DNA of 64,000 nucleotides from contig OX621245.1 of NCBI GenBank assembly GCA_951640165.1, positions 18,220,330 to 18,284,329 on the forward strand, in the 5' to 3' direction. Below the pieces are notes generated by a model. It had not been told where the DNA came from. It worked only from the letters and a program-made list of their open reading frames with translations, and did no database searches. The number at the start of each line of letters is the position of its first letter. Position 1 is the stretch's first letter. Below are positions 11,262 to 22,567 of this stretch, piece after piece. Source of the stretch: Pseudoips prasinana (Eukaryota > Arthropoda > Insecta > Lepidoptera > Nolidae). A program made the translations under genes and the position numbers.

Positions 11262-11365
11262 AAATTTCCCTAGTTGAAAGTGAACTTTATACTTATGTGA
11301 TAAATATGAAAATCTATAAAATTAACTTGACAGATCGGGGTAGCTGGATGTGCTGGCGTCTGTAC
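11262..11365. mobile_element. GTAC-ended MITE, family 1, 5'-truncated copy d
   Basis: Only the centre and right inverted repeat are present (GGATGTGCTGGCGTCTGTAC). The left end is missing. Confidence 0.75.
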
Positions 11366-12946
11366 TTCTATTAATAATATGTTCCGTAGTCTTAATTTTC
11401 ACCACGATGTTATTACAGTCTCTAATAGTGCAGTCTACCACACAAAAGATCGTATAATTATCGTTGTTTTCGTTGTTAATAGCACGAACTATAATTTGAA
11501 TGTGTCACGTTTCATATGAAAACATTATCACGTTTCAAATTAATGAGGTGTATAAAATATAAAATAATAACGTGCAAAACAGATAAGATTTTAAAAGTAA
11601 CATCTAGCAATGTACAAAGGTACATTGCTACATTGATAGTATAAATATCGAATTAAAACTTCGATTAACATCAGCAAGAAATATGATAAAAGAAATATAA
11701 AAATAATTCCTCATAGCTCTGATAATTTATTTATAAATCACGAGGTAAACAAAATCTATGTCAATGGACGACTTGCGCTCGGAACAGAATAGAGGTCGAA
11801 CGTAATTTATTTTGGTACGAATTGACATCTTTGATAAATCGTAATATACTATTGCCAAGCATTGGACTAGAAAAAAACAATAAAAGAACTGTCGACTTCT
11901 TTACCTTTTGTGTCACTTATTCTGTGTCAATAGTCAACTACAAATATTAAATCTGGGGTGTCTGTATGGGTTGTTACCCGTATGACAGAGTTAAGCAGGC
12001 CAATTAGGTAGACTTTGGAGTAGCTGAATAGGTGATACATTATATTTCTTAGGCACTTTTGTTATATTTCTCAGAATCTTAATATTATATAATATAACTC
12101 TAAATCGTTTTTTATATATCATTCATCGTAGCCGCGCGTAGATCGCGCATGCGCATAAAAGATGTTTTGGAGGGACCAAAACATATTTTATGCACAAGCA
12201 CGATCTTTTTTTTATTTTAATGTTATAACCGCTTTTCCCTGTGAATCATTACAGATTTTAACGATAACATTTTATAATCTTTGATGAAACTTGATGACAA
12301 AAATACAATATTTATTTTTCACGATAAAAATAAACAAGTTCTCCCTTCGATTAAGTATGTTACAGTTGCTAATCGTGCTCTCGAAAATGAAGCTAACGCG
12401 GTTGATACAAAAATACAAAACAAAAAATAAATTACTCGATTCGCAAAGGTTTACTCGATTTGTTACTGTAATACGGTTCTCCGATAGCGGCGCTATTATT
12501 TGAAATCGTGGGAAACATATCTATGGCATATGGCATTGCGTACGTAGCGTAGTTATGAACTACGATGCTGCGTATGTATTAATAGAATAGGATTGCTACG
12601 CATCTGGCGTAGCAGCAATAAACGCAGTATTGTTGTGGATTAGTTTTATTATTTTTCGACTTAAGTAATAATATAAGCACTACCTTAACAGTATTAACCT
12701 ATAATACCTACATTGTATCCGTCAATTATATGTTTGTATATATTAAATAACGTAGTGCAGATGTTGTCTTTAAAAAAAAGTGATATCTTGCACACATGAG
12801 AAATAAGTTTTTATTTAATTGAGGCGTATTTTACAAACATGTTCTGTTTAGCATTTGCACGTGCAATATTTATTTTTCTTTATAACCTGTGTTTATACTT
12901 TTAGCTACTTCTTTAACAGTGACACTAGTTTTGTAGCTATGAAGCT
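11366..12946. other. AT-rich sequence, no gene recognised
   Basis: A weak imperfect hairpin (GCATAAAAGATGTTTTGG ... CCAAAACATATTTTATGC) lies near 12152-12194. Several GCTACGC/GCGTAGC words lie at 12540-12620 and may be a decayed foldback repeat. The open frame at 12291-12503 has no recognisable product. Confidence 0.35.
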
Positions 12947-13138
12947 ATAATAATAATAATAATATCTAGGCACAATGTCACACATCATCCTAGCCCCAAA
13001 CTAAGCAAATCTTGTACTATGGGTACCAGGCAACAAATATTCGTGCTCATCACACAAATATTTGCACTTACCGGGATTCAAACCCAGGACCACCAGCTTA
13101 GTAGGCAGGAGCACTACCAACTAGGCTACGGTGACCGT
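12947..13138 (-). mobile_element. tRNA-headed SINE, family A, copy 2
   Basis: Minus-strand copy: (AAT)n tail at the left, then CCCCAAACTAAGC, GGATTCAAACCC (B-box complement), and GGCTACGGTGACCG at the head end. An internal deletion removed the GATATACATAC section. Confidence 0.8.
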
Positions 13139-13272
13139 ACGGCACCCTATAATACAATAACTGTAATTTATGTAATATTTAATACCATAAAATATCAGTT
13201 TGTATGATTTTTAAAGTGTTATCTTATCTATAAAATGAATCGCAGAAATGTTTGTACGTTTTATAACTTCCA

Positions 13273-13463
13273 AAGGAGCGGCTAAGACAGTCGCCGTTTC
13301 ATGTCGCGGGTTCGTGTCCCTCGCTGGTTAACTATTTTTATGACCCTTAAATAGTTGTTCTGAGTCTGGATGTAATTTGTGTCTGTCTATTATATATGTC
13401 TCTCTAATATGTTTGTAAATTACTCCGCGACACTGGGATTAGATTCGCTAGTGCGGGCGTCCT
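13273..13463 (+). mobile_element. tRNA-headed SINE, family C, copy 2
   Basis: Head GGAGCGGCTAAGACAGTCGC, B box GGGTTCGTGTCC, and body GAGTCTGGATGTAATTTGTG ending in a CTAGTGCGGGCGTCC segment shared with the copy at 54893. Confidence 0.75.
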
Positions 13464-14719
13464 TTAGAAAAAAAACCAAATTGGATAAATCTTTCGTTTA
13501 TGTGTTCGTTATTATCAGATGAAGGTTTGTATAAAAAAAGATGTGCATTACAATGCATTAAAATAATTATTAATATTTTAGACATACATATTCAGTATTG
13601 ACGGCAAAAAGAAAATGGCGGTACGAAGTTCATCGGGATGCCAAAGAAAACCATGCATATGCAAAGCCAAAAACAGCAATTCATTGTGAACGTAGACTAT
13701 ATATTATTATGTATAAATTAAATATATAAACAGAGGCGTCCACCGTAAGTCGAAGTGCCGATATTTGTAATAGTGTGCCATGTTTTATATAACTTATGTA
13801 CACTAATAATGCACGAATGTATCTATGTACATATATACACAGTATACACATGGGAAGCGTGCGGCGACGATGACGCGAGTTTCATGCTAACCAAAAAGTG
13901 CTAAACGCACCTAAAGAAGTATTTCTTTTCAAAAATTGGTCCGAAATCTTATGAGTCCCAAACCCGTTTGGGAGGTTTAAACTATTCAGAAATATGTTTT
14001 AAGTTAAATTAAACTCTCTTTATTTCGTATAAAATTGATGCATTATTGGGTTAGTAACAAAGCTTATATAAAAATCTAGTGTTAGTAATAAAAATAAAAT
14101 ATAAGAAATCTCATACGTAATGGGAGACCGACATTTTTCAATTATTCACTCTCCTCATGAACTTTTCTAAAATATGAAAGGTGAGGCTCTCCGCCACAGT
14201 TTTCACGATGCTATTGGGACTGTTTGTCACTCGTCTAAGGATAAAAAAGCTATCCGTGAGTGCCTCTGCAAACATCCACGAAGCGCTACAAAAACGGGGC
14301 GGTCCCAACAGGAGATGTAGTGTTCATTTCTTGTTGGGAACTGAGTTTGTGGTCATCACAGTGTAGGTATATCCCGTAATAATTTATATATAAAACGTGG
14401 TACAAAAATCTTATATGAGCAAATCCTCTAGTACAACCCTGCTAAAACAAATAACAATATGACAAAATATTCATCGTAACTCGTAAAATAAAAATGAAAA
14501 TTATACGCTGACGGCCCCAAGAGGATTGTTTGCGAACGTGAAATTGCTATTATTTCTTTGTTTCAAAAATATTATCTACATCATAATAACGAAATGTCGA
14601 AAGCAGGTTTAACAAAGCTAAAAGATAATACAATAATACGTATGATAGCAAAGAACAAAGTAAATAACACATTGTATTTATTGAATACTTAGGAAAATTT
14701 TACTCTCCGAAGAGAATAT
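13464..14719. other. No recognised gene
   Basis: Mostly AT-rich, with a GC-richer block at 14170-14370 and another at 13850-13890. Neither has a frame, domain or repeat I can name. Confidence 0.35.
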
Positions 14720-14973
14720 AATAAATAAGAATAAATATCTTACGACAACTAACACACTGCCATCTGAACCCAAACTAGGCAGAATATGTATGTAGTATGG
14801 GAAACAGACAACAGTTAAACACACTTATATAAATCTAAATTATAGATAAATTAGACGCTGACACAGAACAAATAAGCGTGTTTATCGCACAAAGATTTGC
14901 CCCGGGTGGGAATCGAACCCATAACCTCTGGCTTAAGTAAAGGTCACAAACCACTCGATAAACAGGCCAGTCA
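14720..14973 (-). mobile_element. tRNA-headed SINE, family B, copy 4
   Basis: Minus-strand copy: AACCCAAACTAGGCAGA body motif, GGTGGGAATCGAACCC (B-box complement), and a degenerate head ending in AACAGGCCAGTCA. It is well diverged. Confidence 0.65.
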
Positions 14974-15018
14974 AAAGCATTAGAATTTTTAAACTGATAT
15001 GTTTCATTACATATTGAT

Positions 15019-15068
15019 GAAGCTTGGAATTATTGACTTTACCTTCTAAGTCAATAATTCCAAACTTC
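15019..15068. repeat. Inverted repeat, 20-bp arms (1 mismatch)
   Basis: Arms 15019-15038 and 15049-15068 pair at 19 of 20 positions with a 10-base loop. Confidence 0.85.
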
Positions 15069-15154
15069 AAAGTGTATCTATAAAATATTGCTGGATAAAT
15101 ATCCTTGTACATACACAATATATACAATACAGGATGTAGGGGATAGATTCACCA

Positions 15155-15668
15155 TTATAATAATAATAATATCTAGGGACAATGTCACACAGATCATCCT
15201 AGCTAGCTACCGATTATTATTGTTGCCTTCATGACGAATGAAATGTTCCTTCCTGTAGGACGCATGGAGTCACAGGTAATTGATCTATTTACTCAAAGTA
15301 TCGTACTGGCAGACTGATCGGACGGTTTGAACTACTCGGACACAGGGATAAGCTAAATATATAGCTATAGATAACAGAACAAATGGGTTTTTTTTAATAA
15401 TCACACAGATCATCCTAGCCCCAAACTAAGCAAAGCTTGTACTATGGGTACCAGGCGACGATATACATACTTATCTATATAAGTATGTATATCGTCGCCT
15501 GGTACCCATAGTATCTATATAAATAAATACTTAAATACATATAAAACATCCATGACTCAGAAACAAATATTCGTGCTCATCACACAAATATTTGCACTTA
15601 CCGAGATTCGAACCCAGGACCACCAGCTTCGTAGGCAGGAGCACTACCGACTAGGCTACGGTGACCGT
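15155..15668 (-). mobile_element. tRNA-headed SINE, family A, copy 3, rearranged
   Basis: The (AAT)n tail and CACACAGATCATCCTAGC occur at 15155-15203. The same segment recurs at 15402 and is followed by the rest of the SINE to the head at 15668. About 200 bases of unrelated sequence lie between. The second part contains a 34-bp perfect inverted duplication at 15441-15512. Confidence 0.75.
15441..15512. repeat. Perfect inverted duplication, 34-bp arms, inside a SINE
   Basis: Arms 15441-15474 and 15479-15512 are exact reverse complements with a 4-base spacer CTAT. The left arm is normal SINE sequence and the right arm is the extra inverted copy. Confidence 0.95.
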
Positions 15669-15759
15669 CAAACCATTTGTTTTACTCTAACTATTTGTTT
15701 GATCCTTAAGTGGTTTAGTAAGATACGAAATTATTTTTAAGTTGAAATTATTATGAGTT

Positions 15760-15925
15760 AGGCCATTGGCACACTGCCCCCCATGATGAAGCGTAGTGCG
15801 TGTTCTAATGTTGCTTGTAAGTATCTCCGTTTGTATAGAAAACACGCACAGTCTGTGAGTTCGGACTGTGTTGTGACTGTTGAATAAATTTATTTTTCTT
15901 TTCTTTTCTTTCTTTCTTTCTTCAA
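15760..15925 (+). repeat. Possible element 3' end with (CTTT)n tract
   Basis: A less AT-rich segment, with GTTGAATAAATTTATTTTTC followed by a CTTTT/CTTT microsatellite at about 15898-15923. It looks like a retroelement 3' end, but the family is unknown. Confidence 0.3.
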
Positions 15926-16559
15926 TCGCCTTATTGGTATTACTCGTATATATGAATCCAGTTAACATTAACCTAATTAAAGATATGAAAAAAACTAGTT
16001 TCGATATGTGTCAGCACTAACATAAAATATAAAAAGTATTTGATTATGTTTTTTTGTGTTACTTTAGATGACTTGTTTTAAATAAGACTTCTAAGTATTT
16101 CTTTAACTGCGGGCTTAAAATGAATATTTAAAACATGAATATTTTAGGACAAGCTTGGATACAAACAACATAAAATAAATTTGATGTGTAAAAACCACTA
16201 AATAGCAATTTACTTAACGCTTTTATATTTTCGTAGCAATAATTTGTTTTGGGGGTAAAATTAAGAATTAAATATTGTCGTTTATTTTTAAAGCGGTAAA
16301 GAGTCGTGGAGTATACAAATAAAAGTGAGTTTTTTGTATGAAAACTTAATCAACACATTTAAAAAATATAAAAGCTAGCCATTTGGGAGTCTGAAATGCG
16401 TGCTAAAGGTACCTTAGCATCGTAGAAGATTTTCAATCATGGAGCAACAAACATGGAAATTTTACGTCATTTCTATGGCTGCCCTTCTAATTTTATTTTA
16501 TTAATATATCCTATATGTATTATTTTTATTAATTTTGTTTCAATGTTTTATGATTAATC
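15926..16559. other. AT-rich sequence, nothing recognised
   Basis: No frame or repeat of note. Confidence 0.4.
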
Positions 16560-16656
16560 ATTGTCATCATCATCATGTCAGCCGAAAGACGTCCACCTGG
16601 ACAAAGGCCTCTCCCAAGGATCTCCACAATAGCCGGTCCTCCGCTGCCCGGACCCT
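16560..16656 (-). mobile_element. RTE 3'-end fragment with (GAT)n tail
   Basis: On the minus strand it encodes remnants of the RTE C-terminus (peptide like DPWERPLSRWTS) and ends in GATGATGATGAC. It corresponds to the end of the copy at 42017-42990. Confidence 0.7.
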
Positions 16657-17690
16657 TTAAAGTTTATGACATTATTACATTGGTTCATGAGGAACAGTCC
16701 GTTGGCGGACAGACGGATAGACCGACGGACAGTGGTTAACAGTAGGTTATCGCTTCAATATTCCACTTAATCTGTGTTAACGCGACATTTATGAGATCAT
16801 AATTTTCAAAAAATTGCGATAAATTTAGAAGAAAAATAAAGAAAGGCTTTGTGGGAATTATAAAGGTGCTTTTAAAGGTCACAACGCGGTGGTCATGATC
16901 CTCGTCACCCAGGAACGCAATTTTTATTACGTTAGCCAAGATTCACATTCACTTATTACTAAGTCGATTTTGCAGTTACTTGAAAGCCTTTAAGTTTATA
17001 ATAAAAAAAGCTTCCAACCAAACATTAAATATAATGAATTCAGCAAACCAAATATTTAAATGATTTAAGAATAACAACTGGATAAAAATGTGAGAGATAA
17101 AATCCAATTGGTACCTATGAATTGAAAAAGATTTTATTCGTTATATCAAAAACGTTCCAAGAAATTGTCATTTGTCCATTTCACTGAAGATCTAAGGAAA
17201 TATTCACTTTCTTTACCTTCTCGTGGGTCATTGATTTTATTGCTTTAATTTTCTCGATGTTTTTTGCGTAAGTTTGAATTATTTCCTTTAATCAATTTAT
17301 TTCACATTATTTTTACAGTTAGCCTAGCAGGCTTTTTTCATTTGAACCAAAGTAATATGCCACTTTTTCATACAGTAAAAGTATGGTTTGTATAATTTCA
17401 AAATAACTTTCGTATGTATAAGTAATTAAAATTAACATTAATATTATAATATCTATCAAGAACTTTAATCAATTACACCTCTATTTACTTTTAATTATGA
17501 TAACTTCATTTCCGGAGACGAAACAAATAGAGACGAAGAAACAATAACAAAAAAAACACTCATTTTTCATAGATTTACAAATATTTGTTAATAAAACCTC
17601 CTGATAATAAGGAACACATAAAATAAAGATTTATTCAATTTGTTGCATTCGTTTGGAAATTATGAGCGTACCAACATTTCAGTGATTCAT
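16657..17690. other. No gene recognised
   Basis: A GGCGGACAGACGGATAGACC fragment near 16693-16735 resembles parts of the repeat at 17691-18210. The rest is AT-rich and unremarkable. Confidence 0.35.
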
Positions 17691-18210
17691 TTTTAGGGTT
17701 TCGTAGACAAATGTCCAATAACGGAACCCTTATGGATTCGTCATGTCTGTCTGCCTATCTGTCCGTCCGTATGCCAGAGCCACTTTTTCCGAATCTATAA
17801 GAACTGTTTGAACTGAACCGCATTAAGATTTTCACACAAAATAATCAAAAGTCAAATTGTGGGGGCTCCCCATACCTGCACTAAAACGAAATTTATACAT
17901 GTGGGGTATCTATGGATAGTTCTTCAAAAATGTCTGATATTTTTTATCTAAACTGAATAGTTTGCGCGAGAGATACTTCCAAAGTGGTAGAATGTGTATC
18001 CCTTCCCGCACCCCCGCCCCTGTAACTTCTAAAATCAGAGAATAATAAAATGCAAACTTTCACCGAAAATTTATTTGAACGAGATCTAGTAAGTAGTTTT
18101 TTTTAATACGTCATAAATCGTAAACCGCATTTTACCTTTTATTCAATCACCTAAAATACTAGCTGCTACGGAACCCTTCATGGGCGAGTCCGACTAGCAC
18201 TTGGGCGCTT
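17691..18210 (+). repeat. Interspersed repeat (family G), copy 1
   Basis: A 520-bp repeat shared with 41336-41833. Landmarks in order are GGGTTTCGTAG, AACGGAACCCTTATGGATTC, TGTCTGTCTGCC, ATGTGGGGTATCTATGGATA, GTTTGCGCGAGAGATAC, CATAAATCGTAAACCGCA and GGAACCCTTCATGGGCGAG. The class is not determinable from this window. No open frame, so it is non-autonomous or a dead end of a larger element. Confidence 0.75.
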
Positions 18211-19819
18211 TTATTTATATAGGTTTATGTTATTTAGGTACTTATTTTGCGCCTCCTTATGGCGTAAATGATAGTACTGTTGATATGAATCAGTGAAGGG
18301 TTTGAACTAGCGACAATATTCTTATTTTATAAAATGTAGGGACAGATCGCCAGCACTGTTTTACCTTTATCGACCGTAGTATGGTGCACAAAGGCCCATA
18401 GATATGAATAAGATATATATACAAAATATGGCGATGAATTTTAGTGGGCGGTAAGAGTTGTATTGTTAAGTCGAATATTAAGTAAAGTAGAATAAAAATA
18501 GAAACAGCCTACATCTAACCAGCCTCAAAATAAATGTAGGCTTGTCCTTAATTTACAAGTTCTTGTCTATTAGACACGATCGATTAAGCAATTCCAGATA
18601 TAAGATAACGGACCCAACTTCGATTAGATCGGGGTCTCGAGACCCTGATCTATTCGGAGCACCAATTATACCCGCTCCAATGACAGGAACATTTTAATAA
18701 CCTAATAATCGATGAGGTGTCAAAGGATTTAATTCCCGAAGTGATACTATTGGAAACTCGCAATTTATAGGACGCAGTCGGACGCTGAATCATATTTCGA
18801 CCTCGATTTAATCGTATTGGCTTTCATTGGAATATTCATCGCATTGGTCGCTCAATATCAAATTATTTTGACGTAAACAACAGTTGTTGTTGTTGACAGT
18901 GTTTCAACCAACATCACAAAAATAGCCTCTTGTTTCGTAAAAGAATATGTTTAGGCGTAAAGGAATATGTTTACATGATTTTAACAAATTTGGTAAATAA
19001 TGTTTTATGTAAACATACATTTTCAAATAGATCCTAGTAACAAAATTACAGGAGCTTGTAATTAATCTTGTTAGTTTAGGTATATTTTTATTTGGGATCT
19101 ATGAAACTTTAATCAAAATCAATTAACTAGTTCAGTATTTCGTGGTATTTTGAACAATGGCGTAATAGAGGAAATATTCTTTTACTCCCCAGTAAAAATA
19201 TATTAATTTATTATTATTATTAATAATAGGGTCAAAGAGACGGATGCGTTCAAAACGGATATCTGCTTTTATTTCTTGCTTTTGAACTTTATAGTATTGC
19301 ATATATGACAGATTTAGTCTAACAAATATTAATTAAGATTTTATTCAACAAAACAATAAAATAGTCAGGAGCTCTTATGAATAATTCTGCAATCTGCAGG
19401 ATCTTTTAGGATCTATTGAATGTCGCTTCGTTAAGTTACGTTCTCTAAAGTACTAAAACAGATATGAGATATGGGGAGTATTTAACGATCAACTATTTAC
19501 TAATAATATATGTAGAAGACGACATTTGCAGTGCAGGCAGGCTTACGATCATCTACTTAACCTTTATTACCATTATGCTGTCCTTTTCAGCATAATAAAA
19601 GGCACGAACAAACCTGACACTTCATTTCTCTCGCACTTCGGGCGAGACGATAAAAGCTTTATCTTTTGCCATTGACATAAAAGGTTGATATGGATTCCCT
19701 GCAGAATCTTCCGTGCACTGGTATTCATTTGTATCATGAGTTTATTGGGACTGGGCATACAAATTGAATTATTTCCAATATATTCAAACTGAGGAGAACA
19801 TGGCAACCAGATAATTACA
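18211..19819. other. No gene recognised
   Basis: Contains an imperfect palindrome GATCGGGGTCTCGAGACCC at 18627-18650. The minus-strand frame at 19573-19824 has no family I recognise. Confidence 0.35.
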
Positions 19820-19937
19820 CCCAATCAGAACAAATAATCGTACTCATCACACAAAAATTTGTTTAGAGTGAGGATCAAAGTCACGACCTCTAGCTTAGCA
19901 GTGAGTGTCACTAAACACTAGATCAACACGCTCGTCA
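19820..19937 (-). mobile_element. tRNA-headed SINE, family B, partial copy 6
   Basis: Head half only, minus strand, with ATCAAAGTCACGACCTCTAG and ACTAGATCAACACGC corresponding to the diverged B and A boxes. Confidence 0.5.
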
Positions 19938-20049
19938 TAAGTCCAGTGAAATAAAAAATCTTCTAACTGCATAATAATATCTAAAAAGAAAATATAATTT
20001 TGAGAATCTCTTCTGAACTTTACGATAACGACGAGTGTTACAGTATAGG

Positions 20050-20200
20050 TGAACTTACTATTCAGTCACTTCTATGATCCGATGGGACGGCTAGCTATTT
20101 GACCTGAGAGAGGTCAGATCCAACGGTTTTGCGTATTCTCCGAGGTAGTAAGGATAAGGGTGTAAACACTGCCCACTACCTGCCTGCTCAACAAAACCAT
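20050..20200 (+). repeat. Probable SINE-like relic
   Basis: GACCTGAGAGAGGTCAG forms a short stem. GATCCAACGGTTTTGCG and TAAACACTGCCCACTACCTG resemble bodies of lepidopteran interspersed repeats. It is too diverged to classify. Confidence 0.3.
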
Positions 20201-20847
20201 GTCGTCAGTGTAAGTAATTTTATTGACATATTATTCAGTTGTCGTGCCTCAAGCATAAAAATAAAGAAGGTAGCCAAAACTCTTATTAATTTTGCACCTG
20301 CGTATCGATTACCGATGATTTTATGTAATATTCTTAAATTGGATTCTTAATGAATATTGAGAAGTTCCTAGATCAAAAAGGATAATAAAATGCCACAATT
20401 TAGAAAGTTACTGCTTTTGCAAGGTGTATTCAATAATAAAAAATATTAAATTTAACTAGCTAGTGCCTTCAATTTTTGTTTTTTTATATACCATAAGTTT
20501 TATTATAGGAAAGGTTCCTATCTCAATATTCGTTCATAGCTGACATTTGTTACGTATATATTAAATACCAGTGATACTTATATTCAATTAGTGGTGGTTT
20601 TTGTTCATGGGTAACCTCACTGTCTACCTTTTACCATGGTAAACTAAACAAACTAAACTGCTTGTGTTTGTTAGACTAAAAATTATTTTATTTGTTGCAG
20701 CATGCGTCTGTGCCTATAGATATTTTACTACAGAACTTGACCGGACTAAACTACCTTAACTTCAGGAATCGCGACAAAGGTTAACCTTTCCGTTAAGTAA
20801 CTGTAGTAGAAAATGTGTAAAGACTGTGGAAAGAGCTAATCATTTAA
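20201..20847. other. AT-rich sequence, nothing recognised
   Basis: No exon or element recognised. Confidence 0.4.
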
Positions 20848-20988
20848 TCCTATAAATATTATAAAAGCGAAAGTTTGTCAGTATGGATAGTACGTATGTA
20901 TGTATGTTACGCGTTCACCCAAAAACTACGGTACGGATTTTGAGTAGACTTTGCAGTAATAATAGATTATATATTCGAATAATACATA
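20848..20988 (+). mobile_element. Lep1-like Helitron, 5' half
   Basis: Begins TCCTATAAATATTATAAAAG, then GCGAAAGTTTGTCAG and a conserved TTGCAGTAATAATAGATTAT segment. This matches the 5' part of the short Helitron at 43068-43227. Its likely 3' part lies beyond the LINE, at about 25945-25975. Confidence 0.6.
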
Positions 20989-21282
20989 TCTCTTGGATTC
21001 CGCGCAGGTCGGACGTATCGTTGTGATAATTTATTTTCATTTATTTTAAATAATTAGAATGAAAATATACGTAATTTAATCAAGCAACTACCAGGCGACC
21101 ATAAGTGGATACGATCGCTACGCGTTGGTGATACCGCACGGCTTGAGTGAGTGTGACAACAGTAATTAACAAATATATTTTTACCTGCTCCACGTAATCT
21201 GCGGCGCAAGCGCACCGCCTTTCACTTATCGCATTCATCGCATACAAGGAAGCTCTGCATTAGGGCGGGGTTAACATAACCT

Positions 21283-22272
21283 TTGGCCCAACTGGAGTTC
21301 CGAACACACCCACTTCTAATCGGAAACAATATGTCTGTTGCGAAGTCTTCCCCGTCAGGAAATAAGAAACTACCTCCCCCGTCCAATCTTCATGCGGCGC
21401 TTTCCGATCCGGCCTTGAGCGGGCAGTCGAAGTGCGATCAAACAAAAGATACCTTCGTCAACTTGGGCCGTAGAACACGGCGAAGACTCGACGCAGATTC
21501 CTATGAACAAAGCGATTCAGATAGTTTACCGATTTTAGACGAAATAAATAAACTTTTTACAGATTTTGAGTCGAAACAAAATCGGAAATTTGATGATCTT
21601 AAATCTAAAATAGATGACGTATTGATTCAAAACTCAAAGATTCAGGATTCTATAACTTTTTTTGCCCAAAAGTATGACGAACTGTTGAACCGTCTCAGTG
21701 TAACTGAACAAGAAAACTCCACTCTTAAGAGGCAGATTAGTTCGTTAGAACTTAAAATAGATTATTTAGAACGCAGTGCTCGTGCTTCTATGATTGAAAT
21801 AAATAACCTCCCTTTAAGTGTGCCTGAAACTAAGGAATCACTAAGCCAGAACTTGTGCAAGATCGGAACTACTATATGTGAACCTATACAGTTAACCGAC
21901 ATCAAAAATATATACAGATTGAAGGCAAAAAAAGATTCCCCTTCTTTTGGTACTGTTGTGGCTGAATTTCACTCATCCGCGCTTAAAGAAAATGTGTTGA
22001 AGGCGACAAGAATATTTAATAAACGAAACGGTAATTCTAAATTATCGACCGCCAGTATTGAATTGCCGGGCCTGCCGAAACCTATCTACATTGCCGAGTC
22101 GTTGACCTCATATGCGAAACACCTTTACTATCTAGGCCGAAAACTACAGAAAGAAGGAAAGTGTGACAGCTGCTGGCCGAACCATGGTGTGATTTTTATA
22201 AAAAAGGTTGCCGGTTCGATCCCGTTTCGTATAAATTCTGAAGCTGACATCCACAAAATTGTATCGATGTGA
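21283..22272 (+). CDS. LINE ORF1 protein (coiled coil, FP-like C-terminus)
   Basis: 329-aa RNA-binding/chaperone-type protein of the LINE. The first 75 residues are low complexity. Residues about 80-175 have the heptad-like, charged composition of a coiled coil, expected to oligomerise the protein. The C-terminal quarter (IYIAESLTSYAKHLYYLGRK, CWPNHGVIFIK, PFRINSEADI) resembles the FP-type domain often fused to insect LINE ORF1 proteins. No zinc knuckle is visible. The chosen ATG gives the longest frame, and an internal Met at about residue 17 (MSVAKSS) is an alternative start. It would coat the element RNA for ORF2. The frame is intact. Confidence 0.8.
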   Translation: MAQLEFRTHPLLIGNNMSVAKSSPSGNKKLPPPSNLHAALSDPALSGQSKCDQTKDTFVNLGRRTRRRLDADSYEQSDSDSLPILDEINKLFTDFESKQNRKFDDLKSKIDDVLIQNSKIQDSITFFAQKYDELLNRLSVTEQENSTLKRQISSLELKIDYLERSARASMIEINNLPLSVPETKESLSQNLCKIGTTICEPIQLTDIKNIYRLKAKKDSPSFGTVVAEFHSSALKENVLKATRIFNKRNGNSKLSTASIELPGLPKPIYIAESLTSYAKHLYYLGRKLQKEGKCDSCWPNHGVIFIKKVAGSIPFRINSEADIHKIVSM

Positions 22273-22567
22273 CTAGGCAGGTTGCATGTACTCCTACTTA
22301 TTTTATATTATTCTTATTTTTTTGCTAATATTTCTGTAATTCTTGTATCACACACACATTTTACACAACACTACTCACTTTTAAACGTACTCATCGACTT
22401 CCCTCAGTATTCCTGCAAATTACTAGTACTGGTATTTTTTGATCTACTCTGCATTACTATAACATCCCAGCACAACAAACACACCTGTGTTATATACATT
22501 CCCCTATCTGTGTTATATTTCTATTCTAATTTTGACTTCACCTTAATGAGAAAGTCAATAAAATATA

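Noticed and set aside
13019..13207. 62-codon frame (and the like at 15552) resembling a repeated peptide
   Set aside because: It is the minus-strand SINE A read in plus orientation.
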